DNA of 64,000 bases from Bacteroidales bacterium (GTDB lineage Bacteria > Bacteroidota > Bacteroidia > Bacteroidales > JAIOZK01), in NCBI GenBank assembly GCA_021738625.1, contig JAIPBS010000009.1, positions 44,172 to 108,171 on the forward strand. The letters are read 5' to 3'. Of the stretch, positions 1-8,279 are shown piece after piece. The position numbers were made by a program, and so were the translations under genes. The first letter of the stretch is position 1, and each line of letters begins with the position of its first letter. The notes below the pieces were generated by a model. The model had not been told where the DNA came from. It searched no databases and saw only the letters and a program-made list of their open reading frames with translations.

Positions 1-1286
1 TTAAAAGCATTGTAGTCTTTTACAAAATCTGAAATGGCATAGCTTCTTTTATAAACGATATGATCAAGTATGGATTCACCGGTGAGTTTCTCCAGTCTTA
101 ACATAAACAACTTCAAATATTTTTCGCGAATGGCTTCTGTATCCTCCAGCCCGGGAGCAACAGGAATCAATACCATCAAATTTTCCATCCCTTCAGGGGC
201 CACGTGATCATCTGTTCTTGAAGGAGCCGATATGTAAATAGAGGGCTGGGAGGGCCACGTAGGTTTTTTGTAGATATCTTCCGCATGCTTTTTAAAATCC
301 TGATCAAAAAACAGGTTGTGGTGTTCAAGTGCATCCAGCTTTTTATCGATCCCCAAGAAAAAGATCAGAGATGAAGGAGCCATAACACGCCTGTCCCAAT
401 ATTCGGAACTGTAATTTTGATGACCGTGGGATAGCAGCTTGCTTTCGGTATGGTGATAATCCGCGCTGCTGATCACATAATCGGCAATGAAGTCACCGCG
501 ATCGGTTCTCACACCTGTCGTTTTGTTCCTATCCGTTAATATTCTTTCCACATTGTAGTTAAAATGAAAATGTACACCCAGGGATTCGGCCAGTTGCTGC
601 ATCCCTTCCACCACCTTATACATTCCACCCATGGGATACCAGGTGCCAAGCTTCATATCCGCATAATTCATTAAGCTGTATAACGCCGGGGTATTTTCTG
701 CCGTGCCACCCAAAAAAAGTATGGGGAATTCCATTAACTGATTGATGCGTTCATTTTTAAAATAGCTTGCCGTATGTCTTTTAAAGGATTTAAAAAGCTG
801 AATCTTCAAGGCGTTTTTCAGGATTTTCCATTCGGCAAATTCAAACATGGATTTGGAAGGCTTGTAAATCAGGTCCGACATACTGATGTTATATTTATAT
901 TCAGCCTCTTTCAAAAACCGATCAAGCTTTTCACCTGCCCCGGTTTCCATCTCCTCAAATTTGGATTTCAACAGTTCGTAATTGGCGGGTAGGTCGGTTG
1001 ATTCATCTTTGCTCCAAAATACCCTGTAGGAAGGATCAAGCCGGATCAAATCAAAATAATCGGATGGTTTTTTGTCAAAACCTGCGAACCATTTTTCAAA
1101 TACATCCGGCATCCAGTACCAACTTGGGCCCATGTCGAAAGTAAAACCCTCAGCTTCAAATTTTCTTGCCCGTCCGCCGGGGAGCTTGTGCTTTTCAATC
1201 ACCTCAACCTTAAAACCTCTGGCTGCCAGGCTGGCTGCTGCTGATAAACCGGAAAAACCGGCACCGATCACAACTACATTTTTCAT
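1..1286 (-). CDS. crtI: Phytoene desaturase (CrtI family), 3' end outside window
   Basis: FAD-dependent carotenoid desaturase that introduces double bonds into phytoene at the inner membrane. The protein starts MKNVVVIGAGFSGLSAAASL, the Rossmann FAD-binding GxGxxG motif, followed by LPGGRAR and the substrate-side GPSWYWMPDVF segment typical of CrtI. 428 codons are visible and the frame is still open at base 3, so the last 60 or so residues of a family of about 490 lie outside. ATG at 1286 is the first start before the FAD motif. Divergent from the next gene. The TAA-like triplet at bases 1-3 is out of frame. Whether it acts on phytoene or another carotenoid cannot be told from the sequence. 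Confidence 0.9.
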   Translation of the reverse strand, partial: MKNVVVIGAGFSGLSAAASLAARGFKVEVIEKHKLPGGRARKFEAEGFTFDMGPSWYWMPDVFEKWFAGFDKKPSDYFDLIRLDPSYRVFWSKDESTDLPANYELLKSKFEEMETGAGEKLDRFLKEAEYKYNISMSDLIYKPSKSMFEFAEWKILKNALKIQLFKSFKRHTASYFKNERINQLMEFPILFLGGTAENTPALYSLMNYADMKLGTWYPMGGMYKVVEGMQQLAESLGVHFHFNYNVERILTDRNKTTGVRTDRGDFIADYVISSADYHHTESKLLSHGHQNYSSEYWDRRVMAPSSLIFFLGIDKKLDALEHHNLFFDQDFKKHAEDIYKKPTWPSQPSIYISAPSRTDDHVAPEGMENLMVLIPVAPGLEDTEAIREKYLKLFMLRLEKLTGESILDHIVYKRSYAISDFVKDYNAF

Positions 1287-1346
1287 CTGTTGAACTTTTT
1301 AATAGGAACAATCAACAGCCTTTGAATGTTCAGGGTGGCACCGGTC

Positions 1347-1377
1347 TTGCTTATGTTTTAAAGTTTATATAACTTTA
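1347..1377 (+). promoter_or_regulatory. Bacteroidota-type promoter
   Basis: TTG at 1347-1349, a 20-bp spacer, then TAACTTTA at 1370-1377, close to the Bacteroidota -7 consensus TAnnTTTG. The ATG of the next gene begins only five bases after the -7 element, so the transcript may be leaderless. Confidence 0.5.
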
Positions 1378-1381
1378 CACT

Positions 1382-1903
1382 ATGCCAAAACTGTATTTTA
1401 AAGAAAAGCAACGCTTCAACCACTGGTGGATCATTGCCATTGTCACCATTGTAACGGGCCTGTGGCTATGGGCGTTCATTCAACAGATCATCCTGGGCAT
1501 TCCTTTTGGGACCAGGCCCGCTCCCGACCTCGCTCTGATAATCATACTGGTGCTGGTGCTCATACCTGTTTTAATATTTGCTTTTCACAGCATGCATACC
1601 GAAATCCGCAGCGACGGCATCTATTATCGCCTCGCACCCATCATGCGCTCCAAAAAAATAAAAACAGAAGATATTACAGAGTGGCACTTAAGAAAATATA
1701 AGCCAGTCCGTGAATTCGGAGGTTGGGGCATAAGGTTCTCTTTCAGAAAGAAAGGAAGTAAGACATATAATGTTAAAGGAAAATCAGGCTTGCAATTAAA
1801 ACTCGATTCAGGTAAAAAAATCCTTATCGGAACCCAGAAACCCGAAGAAATCGAAAAAGCAATGGAAAAATTGCTTCCCGATAAAAATTTATCATCCTCA
1901 TAA
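1382..1903 (+). CDS. Small membrane protein with PH-like C-terminal domain
   Basis: No named gene is recognised. The 173-residue protein has two predicted membrane helices, roughly residues 15-35 and 48-68, separated by a short loop, and then a basic beta-rich domain (residues 72-165) ending in a helix. That order resembles bacterial pleckstrin-homology-like membrane proteins of the DUF6141 kind; the family assignment is by resemblance only. The gene stands alone between divergent crtI and the TetR operon and has its own promoter directly upstream. A coding frame inside it at 1426-1701 is a shadow. Confidence 0.75.
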   Translation: MPKLYFKEKQRFNHWWIIAIVTIVTGLWLWAFIQQIILGIPFGTRPAPDLALIIILVLVLIPVLIFAFHSMHTEIRSDGIYYRLAPIMRSKKIKTEDITEWHLRKYKPVREFGGWGIRFSFRKKGSKTYNVKGKSGLQLKLDSGKKILIGTQKPEEIEKAMEKLLPDKNLSSS

Positions 1904-1946
1904 TCTGATACATCTGTTTACTTAATAAAATTTTTCTCAAAAACAC

Positions 1947-1977
1947 TTGACAGATGCAGCTATTTGATATATTTTTG
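1947..1977 (+). promoter_or_regulatory. Promoter of the TetR/Lol-like operon with a possible operator
   Basis: TTG at 1947-1949, a 20-bp spacer and TATTTTTG at 1970-1977 (TAnnTTTG) form a good Bacteroidota promoter 83 bp before the TetR start. The -7 element runs into GACCGACCGTTCAACC (1977-1992), which resembles the GACCGNNCGGTC-like half-sites bound by some TetR repressors. Autoregulation is therefore plausible but inferred. Confidence 0.55.
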
Positions 1978-2060
1978 ACCGACCGTTCAACCATATGATA
2001 AATAAAAAGACAATAACACTTTTACGTTGACTATGCATTCACTTAAAAAAAGCATAAGCG

Positions 2061-2642
2061 ATGAGCCCACGAACCAAAAAACAATTTGACGATATCAGGG
2101 AAAACCGGAAAAAGCTGATCCGGGATACTGCACTCAGGCTTTTTGCAGAAGAAGGCTACCATGTCACCTCCATCAGCAAAATCACCGAAAAAGCCGACAT
2201 CTCGAAGGGTCTTATGTACAATTACTTCAGCAGCAAGGAAGAATTGCTTATGGATATCCTGAACGAAGGGGTAGCGGAATTCATCAATTACTTCGATACC
2301 AACAAAGATGGGGAACTTACAGATGATGAATTCAAATACTTTCTTGAAATGACTTTCAAGGTACTTAAAGAAAGAACCGATTATTGGCGGTTGTATTTCT
2401 CACTTGCCCTTCAGCCGTCCGTATTTTCAATCCTGCAAAACAAATACAGGAAACTATTTGAGACTACCCTGGCGATTATGGAGGATTATTTCAGCAAAAG
2501 GGACTACGAAAATCCCAGGATGCAGGCATTGATGTTCGGAGCATTTTTGGACGGCGTCGGGTTAAACTATGTAATGGACCCGAGGAATTTTCAAATAGAT
2601 GAAATCAAAGAATATGTTATACACCATTATTTAAAACTTTAG
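2061..2642 (+). CDS. TetR family regulator with an embedded EF-hand loop
   Basis: One-component DNA-binding regulator of 193 residues. Residues 12-60 are a typical TetR helix-turn-helix (ALRLFAEEGYHVTSISKIT, then GLMYNYFSSKEELL). Residues 79-90, DTNKDGELTDDE, match the EF-hand calcium loop at every ligand position: D1, N3, D5, G6, E7, hydrophobic position 8, E12. Helical sequence flanks both sides (EGVAEFINYF and FKYFLEMTFKVL). It stands first in an operon with a LolA-like carrier, ABC transporter and barrel (5 bp to the next gene), so it probably controls them. Calcium responsiveness is an inference. ATG at 2061 is the only sensible start before the helix-turn-helix. Confidence 0.9.
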   Translation: MSPRTKKQFDDIRENRKKLIRDTALRLFAEEGYHVTSISKITEKADISKGLMYNYFSSKEELLMDILNEGVAEFINYFDTNKDGELTDDEFKYFLEMTFKVLKERTDYWRLYFSLALQPSVFSILQNKYRKLFETTLAIMEDYFSKRDYENPRMQALMFGAFLDGVGLNYVMDPRNFQIDEIKEYVIHHYLKL

Positions 2643-2647
2643 CAATC

Positions 2648-3409
2648 ATGAGAATTAAAGCAATTTTTACTTTGTTGCTGTTCATAATGATAGGAATGGG
2701 ATTTATCTCCCATGCGCAGGAGCCGACAGCCAAAGAAATCGTGCAAACCGCCACGGATAAGCTAAACGGAAAATCGAGCAGGGGCGAGATGAAGATGACC
2801 ATCATCAGGCCGGAATGGAGCAGGGAAATCTCCATGAAAGTCTGGTCGCTGGGCACGGAGTATTACATGATTTACATCACTGCACCGGCAAGGGAGCGAG
2901 GGCAGGTTTTCCTAAAGCGGCATGAAGACATGTGGAATTACATGCCCAACATCGACAGAATGATCAAAATCCCGCCTTCCATGATGATGCAAAGCTGGAT
3001 GGGATCGGACTTCACCAACAACGACCTGGTTAAGGTATCATCGATGGTGGAAGATTATAACCACAGCATCATCGGTCAGGACAGCTTGCTGGAATACGAC
3101 TGCTGGATCATTCAGTTCGACCCTAAACCCAATGCGGCAGTGGTTTGGGGCAAAATCGAGATGTGGATCAGCAAGGAGGAATACTATGAACTGAAAGCAA
3201 AATATTATGATGAAGACGACAAACTGGTAAACAAAGAAACCATGAGCGATATCGAACAAATGGGCGACAGGAGGCTGCCCAGCCATATGGAGATGGTGCC
3301 TGTTGACGAGGAAGGCCATAAAACGGTGATGGATTTCATCGAGATGAAATTCAATGTTGATCTGCAACCGGAGTTTTTCTCCATTCAGAATATGAAACGA
3401 GTAAGATAA
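2648..3409 (+). CDS. LolA-like periplasmic lipid/lipoprotein carrier
   Basis: 253-residue protein with a signal peptide (residues 1-24, ending SHAQ) and the COG2834 'outer membrane lipoprotein-sorting' fold seen in LolA-like proteins: an N-terminal TAKEIVQTATDKLNGKSSRG helix, a run of beta-strands, and the APARERGQVFLKR and MWNYMPNIDRMIKIP segments usual in this family. Such proteins carry acylated lipids or lipoproteins in a half-barrel cavity across the periplasm. It lies 5 bp after the TetR gene and 17 bp before two FtsX-type permeases, so it likely receives cargo from that transporter. The actual cargo is unknown; it is not the housekeeping lolA by context. Confidence 0.85.
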   Translation: MRIKAIFTLLLFIMIGMGFISHAQEPTAKEIVQTATDKLNGKSSRGEMKMTIIRPEWSREISMKVWSLGTEYYMIYITAPARERGQVFLKRHEDMWNYMPNIDRMIKIPPSMMMQSWMGSDFTNNDLVKVSSMVEDYNHSIIGQDSLLEYDCWIIQFDPKPNAAVVWGKIEMWISKEEYYELKAKYYDEDDKLVNKETMSDIEQMGDRRLPSHMEMVPVDEEGHKTVMDFIEMKFNVDLQPEFFSIQNMKRVR

Positions 3410-3426
3410 AGTAAAAGAAATCAGAT

Positions 3427-4647
3427 ATGTTAACAATATTCAAAATAGCCTGGCGCAACCTGTGGCGAAACAAAAGAAGAACGCTCATCACCACGGCCAG
3501 CGTTTTCTTTGCGGTGCTGCTGGCCCTGGTGATGCGGAGCATGCAACTGGGCAGCTACGACAATATGGTTAAGAATGCCGTTTCGTTTTACACCGGATAC
3601 ATCCAGGTGCATAAGGCAGGATACTGGGAAGATAAGTCGATTAACGAGACTTTTGAATACACCAAAAGTGTTGAAGATGAAATAAAATCCGAAGCGGGCA
3701 TCAGCTCGGTCACCCCCAGACTGGAATCTTTTGCGTTGGCTTCCTCGGGCAACTATACCAAGGGATCTGCAGTGATCGGAACCGATCCTAAAAAAGAAGC
3801 CGAATTCACGCAATTGAATAAAAATGTTACCCAGGGCGAATACCTAAAATCCAGAGACAAGGGTATCCTGGTCGGCAGTAAGCTGGCCGAATACCTGAGA
3901 ATTAAGGTGGGCGATTCCATTGTACTATACAGCCAGGGTTATCATGGCATTACCGCTGCCGGTGAATATCCCGTTAGAGGCATCCTGGATTTCCCTAACC
4001 CTGAAATGAACAAGCAAACCATCTACATGAGCCTAAGCGAGGCTCAGTACCTTTTTGGCGCCCCCAACATGCTTACATCCCTGGCCATTATGATAGACGA
4101 CCCGGCTGAACTGAATGAAAAAGTTTCCGACCTGAAAAACAAACTTGGCGACCAATACGAAGTGATGGACTGGAAAGAGATGATGCCTGAGTTGATGCAG
4201 GAGATCCAGGCCGATAATGCCGGCGGTATCGTGATGCTGGCTATACTTTATGTCATCATTTTCTTCGGCATACTCGGCACCATCATGATGATGTCGATGG
4301 AAAGGAAAAAGGAATTCGCCGTGATGATTGCAGTGGGGATGAGAAAGGTAAAGCTGATCGCCATGATGTTTTTCGAAACCATCATCATAGGTCTGCTGGG
4401 TGTGATCATCGGCGCAATAGCCGGTTTCCCCATAAACCTGTATTTTCACTTCAATCCTATCCATCTTTCAGGGAGGGCAGCTGAAGCCATGGAACAGTTC
4501 AATGTGGAACCCATCATACCCTTTTCGATGGATCCGGCATATTTCCTCAATCAGGGAATCGTTGTGGTCATTATGACGCTGATGGCATTTATTTTTCCAC
4601 TGGTGTTCCTGATCAGGTTCAATGTAATTAAAGGAATGAGAAACTAA
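3427..4647 (+). CDS. ABC transporter permease, FtsX/LolC-E type (first)
   Basis: 406-residue permease with the usual MacB/LolC layout: an N-terminal membrane helix (IAWRNLWRNKRRTLITTASV start, residues 1-38), a periplasmic domain of about 220 residues, and three C-terminal helices (about 275-300, 318-345, 375-400). FtsX-type permeases move no solute through the membrane; they transmit ATP hydrolysis to the periplasmic side to extract lipids or lipoproteins. It is followed 12 bp later by a second permease and then the ATPase, so the complex is likely a heterodimer with two ATPases, like LolCDE. Confidence 0.88.
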   Translation: MLTIFKIAWRNLWRNKRRTLITTASVFFAVLLALVMRSMQLGSYDNMVKNAVSFYTGYIQVHKAGYWEDKSINETFEYTKSVEDEIKSEAGISSVTPRLESFALASSGNYTKGSAVIGTDPKKEAEFTQLNKNVTQGEYLKSRDKGILVGSKLAEYLRIKVGDSIVLYSQGYHGITAAGEYPVRGILDFPNPEMNKQTIYMSLSEAQYLFGAPNMLTSLAIMIDDPAELNEKVSDLKNKLGDQYEVMDWKEMMPELMQEIQADNAGGIVMLAILYVIIFFGILGTIMMMSMERKKEFAVMIAVGMRKVKLIAMMFFETIIIGLLGVIIGAIAGFPINLYFHFNPIHLSGRAAEAMEQFNVEPIIPFSMDPAYFLNQGIVVVIMTLMAFIFPLVFLIRFNVIKGMRN

Positions 4648-4659
4648 AAAAAATAAATC

Positions 4660-5883
4660 ATGATTTGGTCGATCGCATGGAGAAACGTTTGGAGGAATAA
4701 GCTTAGAAGCCTGGTGATCATGCTGGCCGTAATTTTCGGACTGGTTGGCGGCATTTTTTCTGTTGCCCTTATGAACGGTATGATGGAACAAATGATCACT
4801 TCCTCCATACAAACACAATTATCCAATATCCAGATACACCATCCCGATTTTTTAACCAACAACGATGTGCGCTACAACATACCGCAGGCAAATGAAGTTG
4901 CAGAAAAGGTTAGCAATTCGGAACATGTAATGGCCGTGAGCCAGCACATTTCAACCCAGGCCATGGCCAGCACGGCAACAACCGGCACCGGAGTGATGAT
5001 CATTGGGATCAATCCGGAAAAGGAAGCAGGAGTGACCACAATCAATAAAAATCTTGTTGACGGAAATTATTTTGAAGAAGAAATCAGAAGCCAGCCTATT
5101 GTGGTTGGCAAAGACCTGGCTCACACACTCAATGCTGAACTGGGGAAAAAAGTTGTGATCTCCATTCAGAACATGGACAGTATGATCACGAGAGGGGCCT
5201 TCAGAATCGTCGGTATTTTTGAAACAAACAATTCTATGTTCGACGAATCGACGGTTTTCGTTATGAAAGACGACCTGGCTTCCCTCATCGGCATGAACCC
5301 AAAACATGCCACAGAGATCATGGTCAGGCTGGATGAGAACAAATACACCGGGCAAGTAGCCGGAGCCCTTAAAAAGAAATTCCCAAAACTAAAGGTACAA
5401 ACCTGGATGGACATCAAACCCGAATTCGAATTGTTCAATTCCTGGACCCAGCAAATGCTGTACCTCTTCTTGCTCCTGATCCTGTTCGGGCTGGCGTTCG
5501 GCATTGTAAACGCAATGCTGATGGCGGTGATGGAACGGGTAAAAGAGATCGGTATGCTGATGGCGGTGGGCATGACCAAAAAAAGGGTGTTTGCCATGAT
5601 CATGCTCGAAACCATTTTCCTTTCCGTCACCGGCGGGATCATCGGGATACTGGGAGGATATGCTTTGGTGGAATATTTCGGAACGGCAGGCATCAACCTT
5701 TCAGTGGTCTCGGAGGGTCTTCAGGCCGTTGGATACGCGAGCATTGCCTATCCCACGGTGGAATCATCCTACTATTTCATCGTTGGACTGATGGTGGTCT
5801 TCACGGCCCTGATCGCATCCATTTACCCGGCCCGAAAAGCTTTGAAGCTAAAGCCTGCCGAAGCGATCAGAGAAGAAGCATAA
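4660..5883 (+). CDS. ABC transporter permease, FtsX/LolC-E type (second)
   Basis: 407-residue paralogue of the preceding permease with the same four-helix, one-large-periplasmic-domain layout. It starts MIWSIAWRNVWRNKLRSL and ends SIYPARKALKLKPAEAIREE, the conserved FtsX C-terminus (YPARKAxxLxPxEAI) that packs on the ATPase; the first permease keeps this less well (PLVFLIRFNVIKGMRN). The two are probably non-equivalent halves, one contacting the carrier protein. The ATPase follows after 46 bp. Confidence 0.88.
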   Translation: MIWSIAWRNVWRNKLRSLVIMLAVIFGLVGGIFSVALMNGMMEQMITSSIQTQLSNIQIHHPDFLTNNDVRYNIPQANEVAEKVSNSEHVMAVSQHISTQAMASTATTGTGVMIIGINPEKEAGVTTINKNLVDGNYFEEEIRSQPIVVGKDLAHTLNAELGKKVVISIQNMDSMITRGAFRIVGIFETNNSMFDESTVFVMKDDLASLIGMNPKHATEIMVRLDENKYTGQVAGALKKKFPKLKVQTWMDIKPEFELFNSWTQQMLYLFLLLILFGLAFGIVNAMLMAVMERVKEIGMLMAVGMTKKRVFAMIMLETIFLSVTGGIIGILGGYALVEYFGTAGINLSVVSEGLQAVGYASIAYPTVESSYYFIVGLMVVFTALIASIYPARKALKLKPAEAIREEA

Positions 5884-5929
5884 AAAATCAACAACAAATG
5901 AGTTAATATAATTCCAAAAGAATAAAAAA

Positions 5930-6619
5930 ATGGCAATCATTGAAGTAAAAAACCTGCACAAGATTTATGACGAAACAAATGTGCCCGTGAAGGCGGTTAA
6001 CGGTATTGACCTGAAAGTTGAAAAAGGTGAGTTCACTGCCATCGTCGGCCCTTCCGGATCAGGCAAAACCACGCTGCTGAACATGATAGGAGGCCTCGAT
6101 AAACCCACCAAGGGAGAAGTAGTAATCAACGACACGAAAATTCATGATCTGAAATCCAAAGATATGATCAACTTCAGATTGATGAATATCGGATTTGTAT
6201 TCCAGGCCTACAATCTCATACCGGTTTTAACCGCCAAAGAAAATGTCGCCTTTATCATGGAATTGCAAAAGGTTTCCAGGAAAGACAGGAACCAACGTGC
6301 AATGGAATTGCTTCGCAACACAGGTATAGGCGACAAGGCCAATTACCGTCCCGGCGATTTGTCGGGCGGACAGCAACAGAGGGTATCGGTGGCCAGGGCA
6401 CTGGCCTCAAAACCGCAATTTATCCTGGCCGACGAACCAACGGCCAACCTCGACAGCAAATCCACCGCCGACCTTCTCGACATGATGCTGGAAATGAACA
6501 GGGAATCGGAAATCACTTTTATTTTTTCCACACATGACCAGCGGGTTATTGACCGGGCATGGCGCGTGGTTACCATAGAAGACGGAAAAATATCAAGTGA
6601 TAAAACCAGAGAAAACTAA
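5930..6619 (+). CDS. ABC transporter ATPase, LolD/MacB type
   Basis: 229-residue cytoplasmic ATPase that powers the two upstream permeases. Walker A GPSGSGKTT (about residues 40-48), Q-loop VFQAYNLIPVLTAKENV, signature LSGGQQQR, Walker B FILADEPTANLD and the H-loop STHDQRV are all intact. The QAYNLIPVLTAxENV stretch is characteristic of the LolD/MacB/FtsE subgroup. It closes the transporter part of the operon, and the barrel gene starts 5 bp after its stop codon. Confidence 0.93.
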   Translation: MAIIEVKNLHKIYDETNVPVKAVNGIDLKVEKGEFTAIVGPSGSGKTTLLNMIGGLDKPTKGEVVINDTKIHDLKSKDMINFRLMNIGFVFQAYNLIPVLTAKENVAFIMELQKVSRKDRNQRAMELLRNTGIGDKANYRPGDLSGGQQQRVSVARALASKPQFILADEPTANLDSKSTADLLDMMLEMNRESEITFIFSTHDQRVIDRAWRVVTIEDGKISSDKTREN

Positions 6620-6624
6620 AGGCA

Positions 6625-7818
6625 ATGCTTCAGAGAAGAACCAGTTTTTTATCGTTCGCTTTAATCCTGTTGCTTTGTTCGGGCCCCTTGCAAGCCCAGA
6701 AAAAATTCATGGCAAGCGGCCACCTGGAAACCCTTGAGATGGTCTGGATCGAAGAATTCGATAAGCCCTGGCAAACCATGGGAACCATCTACAACAGGCT
6801 GGATTTCAACTGGTATCCGAACCAACATTTAACATTCCGGCTCGGTATTAGAAATTTGCTGGATTATGGGCAGATCGTTGGCAACATCAACAATTTGGCC
6901 AAAACCATTCCGGGACAGGATGACTATAAAAGCTTTGTCACTTTGGATGATGGCTATTTCGACCTAAAGAAAGCATGGGCCAGTGGAAACAGTTACACGC
7001 TCTATTCCAATATTGACCGCCTTTACGGGCAGCTTACCTTTGGCAATTTCGAAGCAAGCCTCGGCAGGCAGCGCATAAACTGGGGCATAAATCTGGTTTG
7101 GAATCCCAACGACATTTTCAACACTTTCAATTATTTCAACTTCGATTATGTGGAAAGACCGGGCTGCGACGCCGTCAGGCTTCAGTATTATACGGGCATG
7201 ACCTCATCCGTACAGACCGCATTCAAAGTCAATCATGAAAATAAGATCACAGTCGCCGGGATGTATAAATTCAACCGCTGGAATTATGATTTTCAGTTGA
7301 TGGGAGGCCTGATGAATGACGATTATGTGCTGGGCCTGGGTTGGGCCGGACAGATTGAGAAGGCCGGTTTCAACGGGGAAGCCTCTTATTTTCACAGCAA
7401 GGAAAATTTCAGCGACTCAACCGGTCAGCTGATGGCATCTATCGGGGCAAATTATACGCTGCGTAGCAGCTGGTATTTCCAGCTGAGCGTATTATACAAC
7501 AGCAAAGGGACAACCGGAAAAGCCGGACGGGGCAATTTGTTCGCCATGAATCTCGACATCAATCCAAAAACCATTACATTGGCCAGGTACAACATATTCG
7601 GTCAGGTTTCTTATCCGATCACCCCGCTGATCAGTGCGGATCTTTCGGGGATTTTTAATCCTTCGGACAAATCCGGATTTATTGGTCCTTCGGTTGAAAT
7701 ATCCCTAAAACAAAATCTCTCCTTTCTGGTTATGGCACAGTGGTTCACTGGCAAAAGCGAAACGGAATACGGTGATTACGGCAAAATATTTTATACCAGG
7801 CTAAAATGGTCTTTTTAG
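6625..7818 (+). CDS. Outer-membrane beta-barrel protein of the Lol-like operon
   Basis: 397-residue protein with a signal peptide (ends GPLQAQ, residue 25) and alternating amphipathic strands rich in Tyr, Trp and Gly through to a C-terminal YTRLKWSF, an outer-membrane insertion signal ending in Phe. No family name is recognised. It is the last gene of the TetR-carrier-ABC operon (5 bp from the ATPase), which makes it the likely outer-membrane acceptor or exit of the pathway. Strand number and pore character cannot be judged from sequence alone. Confidence 0.8.
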   Translation: MLQRRTSFLSFALILLLCSGPLQAQKKFMASGHLETLEMVWIEEFDKPWQTMGTIYNRLDFNWYPNQHLTFRLGIRNLLDYGQIVGNINNLAKTIPGQDDYKSFVTLDDGYFDLKKAWASGNSYTLYSNIDRLYGQLTFGNFEASLGRQRINWGINLVWNPNDIFNTFNYFNFDYVERPGCDAVRLQYYTGMTSSVQTAFKVNHENKITVAGMYKFNRWNYDFQLMGGLMNDDYVLGLGWAGQIEKAGFNGEASYFHSKENFSDSTGQLMASIGANYTLRSSWYFQLSVLYNSKGTTGKAGRGNLFAMNLDINPKTITLARYNIFGQVSYPITPLISADLSGIFNPSDKSGFIGPSVEISLKQNLSFLVMAQWFTGKSETEYGDYGKIFYTRLKWSF

Positions 7819-7847
7819 ATAAGATTGCAAAATAATCTCCATTCACT

Positions 7848-7878
7848 TTTGTATTGTGAAAAGAAAATACTAATTTTG
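7848..7878 (+). promoter_or_regulatory. rpsO promoter
   Basis: TTTG at 7848-7851, a 19-bp spacer and TAATTTTG at 7871-7878 match the Bacteroidota vegetative promoter in both elements. It places transcription start about 25 bp before the rpsO ATG. Confidence 0.65.
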
Positions 7879-7910
7879 CAGGCCGAAATTTTAAGTAAAG
7901 CAGAAGATTT

Positions 7911-8180
7911 ATGTACATAACCCAGGAAACAAAGAAAGAATTATTCAAGGAGCACGGCGGTGCTGAAATCAACACCGGCTCCACAGAAGGACAGGTTGCC
8001 TTGTTTACCTTCAGGATCAAACACCTGACCGATCACCTGAAAGGCAACAAGAAAGACCTGGTCACCAGAAGGGCACTTGTAAGGCTCGTTGGTAAACGCA
8101 GAAGACTGCTCGATTATCTGAAAGAAAAAGATATTGAAAGATACCGTGCCATCATCAGCAAGCTGAAATTACGTAAATAG
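7911..8180 (+). CDS. rpsO: 30S ribosomal protein S15
   Basis: 89-residue protein that binds the central domain of 16S rRNA early in small-subunit assembly. It shows the whole S15 signature: NTGSTEGQVALFTFRIKHLT, DHLKGNKKDLVTRRALVRLV and GKRRRLLDYLKEKDIERYR. Length is the family standard. It has its own promoter and is separated from pnp by a hairpin terminator; rpsO-pnp order is conserved across many bacteria. Confidence 0.98.
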   Translation: MYITQETKKELFKEHGGAEINTGSTEGQVALFTFRIKHLTDHLKGNKKDLVTRRALVRLVGKRRRLLDYLKEKDIERYRAIISKLKLRK

Positions 8181-8212
8181 CTTTCGATGACGGCCAAAAC
8201 AAGGCACTTCCC

Positions 8213-8240
8213 AAAAGGCAATATTCAATTGCCTTTTTTT
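8213..8240 (+). terminator. Intrinsic terminator between rpsO and pnp
   Basis: AAAAGGCAA (8213-8221), a 7-nt loop, TTGCCTTTT (8229-8237) and a T run to 8240. The 9-bp stem with seven to nine Ts is a standard rho-independent terminator, possibly leaky, which would set the rpsO to pnp ratio. Confidence 0.75.
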
Positions 8241-8279
8241 GTATTTTTACGATTTTTCCACACAAACAAAGATTAGAAC

